From: Terracoccus luteus
GTDB taxonomy: Bacteria; Actinomycetota; Actinomycetes; Actinomycetales; Dermatophilaceae
NCBI RefSeq assembly: GCF_003635045.1
Contig: NZ_RBXT01000001.1
Location: 2,356,001 to 2,420,000, forward strand
Reading direction: 5' to 3'
DNA length: 64,000 bases
The position numbers and the translations under genes are program-made. This document shows positions 19,582 to 27,238 of the stretch, piece after piece (positions within the stretch are counted from its first letter, which is position 1; each line of letters starts with the position of its first letter). Below the pieces are notes generated by a model. The model saw only the letters and a list, made by a program, of their open reading frames with translations, was not told the DNA's origin and did no database searches.

Positions 19582-22500
19582 TCAGCTCGGCTGCACGAAG
19601 ACCGCGACGGTGCGCGCCGGGACCGTGACCGTCCCCGCCGACGCGTCGTGGGTCGCGGTCTTGACGACCGGGTCGGACCCGCCCGCCTGCACCGGGCTCA
19701 GCTGCAGCGCCCCGCCGACACCCGGCACCTTCTGGGTGACGGCATCGGGCGTGGCGTTGAAGACGACGACGAGGCCGTCGAGCCGCGGGTCGGCGTCGGC
19801 GCCCTTGGTGTCGTCGACGCGCATGACGACGACACCGGGGTGCGCGTCGGCCGTGCCCGACACCGGGAACGAGACCTTGTCGTCGATGGCGGCGGCCGAG
19901 CCGAGCCGGAACAGCGGGCTGCTGAAGCGCAGCCGCAGCAGGTCCTGAGCCGCGGCGGTCGCCGTGGCCACGTCGCCGGCCGCCGGCTCGAGGGCCGGGT
20001 TCGCGAGCAGCGGCTTCATGAACGGCCACTTGGCCTCGTTCGCGGCCTTGGGCGGCAGCCCGTGCCCGAAGCCGTTGTCGGTGCCGGTCCAGTCGAGCCG
20101 GTTGAACCAGTCGCCGCTGTCGTACGAGTCACGGTCGAGCGACTTGCTGCGCAGCAGGTCGGCGCCGGCGTGCCAGAACGAGGGCGTCTGCGACAGCGCC
20201 GTCGTCGCCAGCGAGAGCGTGTTCATGCGCACCCGGTCGGGCATCGTCGTCGCGACCGGCAGCTTGTACACCAGCGCGTCGAAGAGGGTCTCGTTGTCGT
20301 GCGCGTCGACGTAGCTGATGACCTCGTCCGGCTCGTCGGCGTAGCCCGCCGGCTGACCGTTGTAGTCGACGGTCGACCCGGTGACGGGCTCGCCGCTGGC
20401 CTGGCTGCGGAAGGCGAACGAGCGCAGGTTGCCCGCGAGCCCGAGCTGCACGAGGTCGGTGTCGTGGGCGAGGCGCGCGGCCGCGTCGACGTTGACCGGG
20501 AGGCCGTCGGGGGTGGTGGCCCCGTTGTCGTCGGTCGACTCGCCGCTGCCGAAGCCCTGGCGACGCGGGTCCTCGTCGAAGGGCCCACCCCCGCGGACCG
20601 CGTCGCGCAGCCGGTCGCTGAAGGTGCCGATGCCGGTGCCACCGAGCTGGCCCTGCGTGGCCTGCTGGAACAGGGCGTTGTCGGCGACCTCGCCGAAGTT
20701 CCAGCCCTCGCCGTAGAGGTAGACCTTCGACCCGTCGACGCCGTCCTTCGCAGGCGTCAGGGCGTCGAGCCCGGCCCGCACGGCGAGCATGTTGGCCTTG
20801 CTGTGGTGGCCCATGAGGTCGAAGCGGAAACCGTCGACCTTGTAGTCACGGGCCCACCGCACGACGGAGTCGACCATGAGCTTCTGCGCCATGGCGTGCT
20901 CGGTGGCGACGTTCTGGCAGCAGGTCGAGGTGTAGACCGCGCCGGTCGGGTCGAGCCGGTGGTAATAGCCGGGGACGATCTTGTCGAGCACGCTCTTGTC
21001 GTCCTGCCCCGAGGCCGCGGTGTGGTTGAAGACCTGGTCGAGCACGACGCGCAGGCCGTCCTCGTGCAGGGCGCCGACCATGGTGCGGAACTCGGCGACG
21101 CGGGCGCCACCGTGCGCGGCCTTGGCCGTCGAGGCGTACGAGCCGTCGGGCACGCCCCAGTGGTAGGGGTCGTAGCCCCAGTTGAAGGCGTCCTTGTCCG
21201 CCACGGCGGAGACGCAGGCCTGCTGCTGCTCGCTGTCGGGGGCGTAGGAGGCGAGGTCGCAGTCGGGGCTCTGCTGCTTCTTCGGGTTCTCCTCGATCGA
21301 GGCGATGTCGAAGGTGGGCAGCAGGTGGACGGTGTTGAGCCCGGCGGCGGCGAGCGCCTTGAGGTGGGCCCGGCCGGCACCGTTCGCGGCGAAGGCGAGG
21401 TAGCTGCCGCGCAGACCGGCCGGGACCGTGGCGTCGCTCATCGAGTAGTCGCGCACGTGCAGCTCGTAGATCGTCGAGTCGACGCTCTGGGCCAGGGCCG
21501 GTGAGGCCGCCTCGCGCCACGAGCGCGGCATGAAGGCGGGGTCGCGCAGGTCGACGGCGACCGACCGGGTCGAGTCGAGGGTCAGCGCGACCGAGGCCGG
21601 GTCGGTGACCCGGTTGGTCACGACCGTGCCGGTCGTCGGCGCGTAGACCCTCACCTCGTAGAGGTACTGGCCGTTGCGGTCCGAGCCCGGGCGCGTCACC
21701 GACCAGGAGCCGTCGCCGGCCCTGCTCATGGGCGTGCGCGTGGCGGCCGCCAGGAGGCCGTCGGCGGGCGCCGCCGTCGATGGCGCCGACGACGCGCTGC
21801 GCGCCGGCCACGTCAGCAGCGTCACCGACTGCGCGGTGGGCGCCCAGATGCGGTAGCCGACCCGGTCGCCCGTGAAGCTGACCCCGTAGCCGCGGCTCGC
21901 GGCGCCCGGGTAGAGGGCGTCGAGGGCGATGGCCGTCTGGGCCCCGCTCGCGTCGAGCAGCTGACCGGTGGAGGAGTACATCCCCACGGCCACCTGACCG
22001 GTGAGGATGCTCGGCATCTGCCGGGCGGTCCGGGCGTCGAGGCGTAGGGCGAGCGCCCCGGCCAGCTCGGGGTGCGCGGCGGCGAGCGACGCCGGCAGGC
22101 CGGCGGGGTCGCGGGTCAGCGTGGCGACCGAGCCGCCGGTGACGGCCTCGGCGTCGAGCCCGAGCCCGCCGCGGGCCGACCAGTGCAGGCGCCACGTCAG
22201 GGTGCGCGGGTCGGTACCGGCCGGCACGGCGGACGCCGGCCAGGCGACGAGGTCGCGTCCGGCGACGAAGGCCTTGGCCTTGCCGAGGTCGGGGGCGGCA
22301 CCGGCGCGGGAGGTCTTCACGGTCACCTCGTGGCTCGACAGGACGTAGCTGATGGTGGTGACGACGCCGTCGGCGGGAACCGAGAAGGCGACGTTGTCAG
22401 CCGGGTACGCCTCGTCCCACGTCAGGCCGTGCGCGACCTTGAACTCGTAGCTGCCGGCCGGGATGCGGTCGCTGCTCCACGTGTAGGTGCCGTCGCCGTC

Positions 22501-25386
22501 GGGGTCCTGTAGCCACGAGCGCATGCAGTCGGGCTGCCAGTCACCGCTGCAGCCGAGCTCGCTCTGGAAGGAGCCGGGTGCGGTGAGGATCGGCCCCTGC
22601 GCGTCGCTCGTGGCCCAGTGCGTGGCGTGGTCGTAGTAGAAGGTGACCGGGCCGGCCGGGGCCCGCAGCGGGATGTTCGAGCCGCCGGGCGCCCCGCCCA
22701 GGCCGTAGTTCTCGTCCCACGAGCGGTCGACGGCGGCCTTGTACTCGTAGTCGCCGGCGGGCAGCGTCCACGTGCCCTTCCAGATGTCGTCGTCGGTGTC
22801 GCGCGTCAGCTGGGCCTGGTCGCAGTCGGGCGCCCAGTCGCCGGGGCAGCCCATCTCCGAGTTGAGCGACCCGGGCACCGAGACGGCGTCGGGCTGCACG
22901 ACCGGACCGGTCGGGGTGCCCCCGCCGGTGTCGCCGCCGGTGCTCGCCTCACCGACGACGCCGTAGGTGGAGGTCGCCGACACGCGGCCGAAGGCGTCCT
23001 TGGCCACCATGCGGTACTCGACGATCGAGTCCTTGGGCAGGCCGGTGACGTCGTGGAAGACGCGGTAGGGGGCGTTGTCGTCGGTGCCGATCGGCTGCCA
23101 CGCCGTGGTGCCGACGGGGCGGTAGAGGAAGCTCACCTCGGCGAAGGTGTTGGTGGGCACGGCGGCCGAGATCTCGGCCCGGCCACCGACGGTCGACCCC
23201 GCCGACGGCGAGGCCGCGTAGACCTCGGGGGTGCCGACGGCCGCGGCCATGGTCTGCTGGGCGCGGTAGACCCGCACGGACAGCGGCGGCACGGTGACGC
23301 TGACCCGGCCGGCGCGGTCGGAGGCCAGGGTCGGCCCCCCGCCGCTCACCGAGGTGAAGCGCCCGTCGCGGGAGTACGTCGAGAAGGTCGCCGACGCGGG
23401 CTTCGTGTCGTTGTTCGCGACGACGAGGTACTCGCGGCGGTCGCCCTTGTCGATGCGCGAGAAGGCGTAGACGCCGGCCCGGTCGCTGGCGTAGCGGTGC
23501 ACCTGGGCGCCGTCGGTGAGGGCCGGGTAGGTCGCGCGCAGGGCCGACAGGGCCTTGATCTGGCGGTACAGCGGGGCCGTGCGGTCGAAGTGGTCGCCGG
23601 TACCGGCAGGCCCGTCGCTGCCGACGATCGTGTCGTCGGCGTACTCCGGCGTCTGCGTCGCGAACATGTCCTGACGCGACTCCTTGTCGCCGCCGGGGCC
23701 GGTGAAGCCCTGCTCGTCGCCGTAATAGACGACCGGCTGCCCGCGGGTGAGGAACATGAGCGAGTGTGCGAGGCGGTCGCGCTGCAGCAGCTCGTCACCG
23801 GAGTACCCGGCCTTCTGCAGCATCATCCCGACCCGGCCCATGTCGTGGTTGCCGAGGAACGTCGGCAGCTCGTAGGCGTTGCTGTCGAGGTCGGTGTAGT
23901 AGTCGTCGCCCGCGAAGAGGTCCCGGATGCCGGTCGTCGCCGTGCTCTGGGCGAAGCCGAGGGCCGCGCCCTGGAAGCCGAAGTCGAGCGTCGCCGGCAG
24001 CTTGCCGGCGGTGGTGAACTGGCTCGTGTAGGCCGGGTTGCCGTCGTACACCTCGCCGAACATGAAGAAGTCGGGCCGGCCGACCGCCTTGGCGTGGTCG
24101 AGCACGTCGGGCGCGAACTTCTGCCAGAACTCGAGGTTGACGTGCTTGACGGTGTCGATGCGGAACCCGTCGATGCCGAAGTCGACCCACGACTTGTAGA
24201 TCTCGCCCATGCCCTCGACGACGTCGGGCTGCTCGGTGAAGAGGTCGTCGAGCCCGACGAAGTCGCCGTAGGTCGACGACTCGCCCGAGAAGGTCGAGTC
24301 ACCTCGGTTGTGGTAGTTCGTGGGGTCGTTGAGCCAGGCCGGGACCTTGACGGTCTTGTCGGCCTCGCTGCGGAACACCGGCTGGTACGGGAACGAGGTG
24401 GCCGGGTCGAGCGCCGGGAAGGTGTCCGTCCCGGCGTAGGTCGTGTCGTCGAACACCTGGCCGGAGGCGTCCTTGTAGGGCGCGGTCTCCTTGCTCACGT
24501 AGGTGTGCTGACCGCCCGCGTAGTCGATGACGTCGGCGGTGTGGTTCGTGATGATGTCGAAGTAGACCTTCATGCCCTTCTTGTGGGCGGCGGCGATGAG
24601 GGCCTTCATCTCGGCGTTCGTGCCGAGGTGCGGGTCGATCTGCGTGAAGTCGGTGACCCAGTAGCCGTGGTAGCCGGCGCTGGCGTCGGAGCCGGTGCCC
24701 TGCACGGGGCGGTTCTTGAAGGAGGGCGTCAGCCAGATGGCGGTGCTGCCCAGGCCCTTGATGTAGTCGAGCCGGTTCGTCAGGCCCTTGAGGTCGCCGC
24801 CGTGGTAGAAACCGGGGCTCGTCGGGTCCAGCCCCGTCTCGAGGCGCCCGCCCGTGAGGCCGCCGGCGTCGTTGGCCCGGCTGCCGTTCGCGAAGCGGTC
24901 GGCCATGACGAAGTAGAAGCGCTCCTTCGTCGAGCCGGCGCGCAGCGAGGGGGTCGCGAGGCGACGGTCGTCGGCGTTCGCGCCGCCGGGCAGGTCGGTG
25001 GGGGTGACCGTGATGGCGTGGGTGCTGTCGTCGTAACCGAAGCGCAGCGTGGCCGGCGCGGTGAGCACGACGGGGTAGTTGCCGCCGCCCTTGCCGTAGC
25101 TCTCGTCCCACGCGTGGTCGATGGCCACCTTGAACTCGTACGACCCGGCGGGGACCGTGAAGGTGGCGGCGTAGGTCGACCCGCCCGCGGGGGCCAGGTC
25201 GGTGGCCGTGCAGGACGGGTCCCAGTCGCCGTCGCAGCCGAGCTCGCTCTGCAGCGACCCGGCGAGGGTGGCGGTACGGGGGGTCTCGGCCGCCGCCGCG
25301 GTGGCCGCACCGACGAGGGGGACGGTGGTCCCACTCAGCAGCAGCGCCCCCACGGTGACGGCGGACAGGACGGGGCGTCGGCGCAT
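19582..25386 (-). CDS. Secreted amylopullulanase: alpha-amylase fused to pullulanase-type alpha-1,6-glucosidase
   Basis: 1934 residues. The Sec signal peptide spans about 1-35 (ends ATAAAAE). Modules in order: a carbohydrate-binding-like module with ELGCDGDWDPSC (about 45); a GH13 alpha-amylase (about 130-700) with DGFRIDTVKH (nucleophile Asp, about 409), FGEVYDG (acid Glu, about 442) and FLGNHDMGR; a Fn3-like stretch (about 720-820); two more modules with EMGCPGDWAPDC (about 842) and ELGCSGDWQPDC (about 942); then pullulanase (about 1000-1934) with FNWGYDPYHW (about 1400), DGFRFDLMGHH (about 1517), YGEGWNFGE and YVDAHDNE. It should cut both alpha-1,4 and alpha-1,6 bonds of starch or glycogen outside the cell. 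AAGGAG five nt upstream fixes ATG 25386. Confidence 0.95.
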   Translation of the reverse strand: MRRRPVLSAVTVGALLLSGTTVPLVGAATAAAAETPRTATLAGSLQSELGCDGDWDPSCTATDLAPAGGSTYAATFTVPAGSYEFKVAIDHAWDESYGKGGGNYPVVLTAPATLRFGYDDSTHAITVTPTDLPGGANADDRRLATPSLRAGSTKERFYFVMADRFANGSRANDAGGLTGGRLETGLDPTSPGFYHGGDLKGLTNRLDYIKGLGSTAIWLTPSFKNRPVQGTGSDASAGYHGYWVTDFTQIDPHLGTNAEMKALIAAAHKKGMKVYFDIITNHTADVIDYAGGQHTYVSKETAPYKDASGQVFDDTTYAGTDTFPALDPATSFPYQPVFRSEADKTVKVPAWLNDPTNYHNRGDSTFSGESSTYGDFVGLDDLFTEQPDVVEGMGEIYKSWVDFGIDGFRIDTVKHVNLEFWQKFAPDVLDHAKAVGRPDFFMFGEVYDGNPAYTSQFTTAGKLPATLDFGFQGAALGFAQSTATTGIRDLFAGDDYYTDLDSNAYELPTFLGNHDMGRVGMMLQKAGYSGDELLQRDRLAHSLMFLTRGQPVVYYGDEQGFTGPGGDKESRQDMFATQTPEYADDTIVGSDGPAGTGDHFDRTAPLYRQIKALSALRATYPALTDGAQVHRYASDRAGVYAFSRIDKGDRREYLVVANNDTKPASATFSTYSRDGRFTSVSGGGPTLASDRAGRVSVTVPPLSVRVYRAQQTMAAAVGTPEVYAASPSAGSTVGGRAEISAAVPTNTFAEVSFLYRPVGTTAWQPIGTDDNAPYRVFHDVTGLPKDSIVEYRMVAKDAFGRVSATSTYGVVGEASTGGDTGGGTPTGPVVQPDAVSVPGSLNSEMGCPGDWAPDCDQAQLTRDTDDDIWKGTWTLPAGDYEYKAAVDRSWDENYGLGGAPGGSNIPLRAPAGPVTFYYDHATHWATSDAQGPILTAPGSFQSELGCSGDWQPDCMRSWLQDPDGDGTYTWSSDRIPAGSYEFKVAHGLTWDEAYPADNVAFSVPADGVVTTISYVLSSHEVTVKTSRAGAAPDLGKAKAFVAGRDLVAWPASAVPAGTDPRTLTWRLHWSARGGLGLDAEAVTGGSVATLTRDPAGLPASLAAAHPELAGALALRLDARTARQMPSILTGQVAVGMYSSTGQLLDASGAQTAIALDALYPGAASRGYGVSFTGDRVGYRIWAPTAQSVTLLTWPARSASSAPSTAAPADGLLAAATRTPMSRAGDGSWSVTRPGSDRNGQYLYEVRVYAPTTGTVVTNRVTDPASVALTLDSTRSVAVDLRDPAFMPRSWREAASPALAQSVDSTIYELHVRDYSMSDATVPAGLRGSYLAFAANGAGRAHLKALAAAGLNTVHLLPTFDIASIEENPKKQQSPDCDLASYAPDSEQQQACVSAVADKDAFNWGYDPYHWGVPDGSYASTAKAAHGGARVAEFRTMVGALHEDGLRVVLDQVFNHTAASGQDDKSVLDKIVPGYYHRLDPTGAVYTSTCCQNVATEHAMAQKLMVDSVVRWARDYKVDGFRFDLMGHHSKANMLAVRAGLDALTPAKDGVDGSKVYLYGEGWNFGEVADNALFQQATQGQLGGTGIGTFSDRLRDAVRGGGPFDEDPRRQGFGSGESTDDNGATTPDGLPVNVDAAARLAHDTDLVQLGLAGNLRSFAFRSQASGEPVTGSTVDYNGQPAGYADEPDEVISYVDAHDNETLFDALVYKLPVATTMPDRVRMNTLSLATTALSQTPSFWHAGADLLRSKSLDRDSYDSGDWFNRLDWTGTDNGFGHGLPPKAANEAKWPFMKPLLANPALEPAAGDVATATAAAQDLLRLRFSSPLFRLGSAAAIDDKVSFPVSGTADAHPGVVVMRVDDTKGADADPRLDGLVVVFNATPDAVTQKVPGVGGALQLSPVQAGGSDPVVKTATHDASAGTVTVPARTVAVFVQPS

Positions 25387-25498
25387 GCGCACTCCTTCGT
25401 GCTGGTGGCGAGAGGTCGACGGTGGCTCGGTCCGTTCGACCGACCGGTTCTCGCCGCCGGGAGCAACGTATACGTCGCCGCCGACACAGACCAGACCT

Positions 25499-25530
25499 GC
25501 GCTGCAAGAAATTGCGACTACTTGCAGCGC
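25499..25530. promoter_or_regulatory. CTTGCAG palindrome upstream of the amylopullulanase gene
   Basis: gcgctgcaag (25499-25508) and cttgcagcgc (25521-25530) are a perfect 10-bp inverted repeat with a 12-bp A+T-rich spacer, 113-144 bp before the start. CTTGCAG-type half-sites are, from memory, bound by MalR-like LacI-family repressors of maltose/amylase genes in Streptomyces. A possible -10 (TATACG, 25467-25472) lies downstream without a clear -35. Confidence 0.6.
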
Positions 25531-25600
25531 GCTCGGACGTGCGCGTCCGAGATGTCCGTGGTTGCCGGATCCGGCGCCCGTAACGACCGCGCAGCGCTCC

Positions 25601-26731
25601 TCAGCGGGTGCGGCCCGACGCCTCCAGCAGGGCGGCGACCGCCGCGTCGAAGTCGTCGACCTGACGCAGGACGATGTCGTCGTGGTCGAGGCGGACGTCG
25701 GTCGGCCAGCCCGGCCCGCCGACGATGACCGTCATGGGCCAGTCGACGGCGTCGAGCGCGGTCCAGAACGGCTCGTGCCGTCGGCGCGAGATCGAGGCCC
25801 AGAGGAAGACGGCGGGAGGCGTCGTGCGGCGCATCGCCTCGACGAGGGCGGGCGTCGGCATCCGGGGCCCGAAGAAGAGGCTCGCCACGGCGTGCCGGGC
25901 CAGCTCGGCCTCGAGGGCGACGAGGGGCAGGTGGTGGTGCTCCTCGTCGGCTCCGGCGAGCAGGACGGGCGGGCCGGCGAGCCGCAGGCGGTTGGCCCGG
26001 ACCACGCTGCGCAGCTCGCTCTGGAGCAGCTCGCTGGCCAGGTGCTCGGACTCGACCCCGAAGCGGCCGCCCTCCCACAGGTCGCCGATGCGGCGCAGGG
26101 AGGGGGCGAAGACGTGCGTCCAGGCGTCGCCGACCTCGCGCTGGCGCAGGGTCTGGCGGTAGAGGTTGGCAAGGGTCGGACCGTCGAGCTGGTGGGCCGC
26201 CGACACGATGGACTCGACGATCGTGCTGGCCGCCACCCCGGGGCCGGTGCCGCGGCGCGCCTGTCGGCGCTCGGCCCGGGTGTCGTCGCGCTCGCCGTCC
26301 CCCGCAGAGCGACCCGCACCGTCGGAACCGGGGTCGGTACGGTCGGCTCCGGCCGTGACGTCGCCGGCCGGGTCGCCGTCGGAGGCGGTGAGCTGGCGCT
26401 CGACCGCCTCGTCGTCCATCGAGGCGATGACGTCGGCCGACGCCTGGGCCGGGACGCCTTGGGCGGTCAGGCGCGCCATGAGCGTGACCCGGTTGATGTC
26501 GGTCTCGCTGTAGCGCCGGTGGTTGCCGCCCGTGCGGTGCGTCGGCCCGACGCCGTGGCGCCGGTCCCACGACCGCAGCGTGGGGGCGGCGATGCCGAGC
26601 CGCTCGGACACGGCACCCACCGGCCAGCTCAGCTCGGGCATGGCTGCGGGCACGCCGTCGAAACCGGCGGCCCGGAGGCTGTCGGCTGACGGGCGGGGCT
26701 TCGCTCGGTTGTCACTCACTCGAATCACCAC
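25601..26731 (-). CDS. MerR-family regulator with CarH/LitR-like cobalamin-binding region
   Basis: 376 residues (GTG start uncertain; ATG 26641 is possible). The MerR winged helix (about 33-105) has PVGAVSERLGIAAPTLRSWDRRHG and TGGNHRRYSETDINRV. An acidic linker (about 110-160) is followed by a four-helix-bundle-like part with Trp-x9-Glu-His (WEGGRFGVESEH, about 218-229), the light-sensing signature of CarH. A Rossmann-like B12 domain follows, in which the usual ExHxxG reads EEHHHL (about 261-266). The candidate lower-ligand His remains but Gly is lost. It may therefore bind cobalamin differently or not at all. It sits upstream of the amylopullulanase gene on the same strand, beside whiB. Confidence 0.82.
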   Translation of the reverse strand: MVIRVSDNRAKPRPSADSLRAAGFDGVPAAMPELSWPVGAVSERLGIAAPTLRSWDRRHGVGPTHRTGGNHRRYSETDINRVTLMARLTAQGVPAQASADVIASMDDEAVERQLTASDGDPAGDVTAGADRTDPGSDGAGRSAGDGERDDTRAERRQARRGTGPGVAASTIVESIVSAAHQLDGPTLANLYRQTLRQREVGDAWTHVFAPSLRRIGDLWEGGRFGVESEHLASELLQSELRSVVRANRLRLAGPPVLLAGADEEHHHLPLVALEAELARHAVASLFFGPRMPTPALVEAMRRTTPPAVFLWASISRRRHEPFWTALDAVDWPMTVIVGGPGWPTDVRLDHDDIVLRQVDDFDAAVAALLEASGRTR

Positions 26732-26810
26732 TCACGTTTGTACCCGGGCCACCTGCCACGACCCTCGAGAGGGCCGGAGCACCCGGCTTCCGGGCACCCT
26801 CAGCATAAAC

Positions 26811-26860
26811 TGATGCAGCCATCTTGTGCAATGCATCGATCCTGCGTAAGTTCTGCATCA
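26811..26860. promoter_or_regulatory. A+T-richer divergent control region of merR-type gene and whiB
   Basis: tgatgcag (26811-26818) and ctgcatca (26853-26860) are an 8-bp inverted repeat 34 bp apart, in the most A+T-rich stretch of this area. ttgtgc at 26824-26829 may be a -35 for whiB, but the -10 is unclear. The whiB start follows at 26925 after a CTGGAG ribosome-binding site. Confidence 0.4.
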
Positions 26861-26924
26861 CAGAAGCTTGCTTGAACGCACAGGCATCGCGGAAGCAGCA
26901 CCATCGTCCTTTCCTGGAGCCATC

Positions 26925-27209
26925 ATGAGCGGCATCACCCGACTCCCCCGCCCCATGCTCGAGAACTACGAGTGGCAGCAGCGCGGCCTGTGCCGTGGCA
27001 GCGACGTCGAGCAGTTCTTCACCGACGACCCCGACCAGAGCCGCAAGGCGCGCAACGACCGCACCGAGGCCGCCAAGGCCGTGTGCGCCGGCTGCCCCGT
27101 CGTGCAGCAGTGCCTCGACCACGCCCTGCGCGTGCCGGAGCCCTACGGCATCTGGGGCGGCTCGACCGCCAGCGAGCGCGCCCGCATGCTGTGGGACGTC
27201 GCCGGCTGA
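26925..27209 (+). CDS. WhiB-family iron-sulfur transcription factor
   Basis: 94-residue Wbl protein, an actinobacteria-specific [4Fe-4S] regulator that works with the primary sigma factor. The four cluster cysteines are Cys23, Cys54, Cys57 and Cys63 (LC ... CAGCPVVQQC). The GIWGG turn (about 75-79) and a short basic C-terminus complete the family layout. It is closest in appearance to short WhiB/WblE-type proteins, but paralogue assignment by eye is unsafe. It has its own promoter region and terminator, so it is a single-gene unit. Confidence 0.93.
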   Translation: MSGITRLPRPMLENYEWQQRGLCRGSDVEQFFTDDPDQSRKARNDRTEAAKAVCAGCPVVQQCLDHALRVPEPYGIWGGSTASERARMLWDVAG

Positions 27210-27220
27210 CCGGTCGTCAT

Positions 27221-27238
27221 CCGCACCGCCCGGTGCGG
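27221..27238. terminator. Hairpin between whiB and the NMO-YbaK gene
   Basis: ccgcacc-gccc-ggtgcgg (27221-27238, with flanking pairs) lies between two convergent stops and can serve both strands. Confidence 0.6.
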
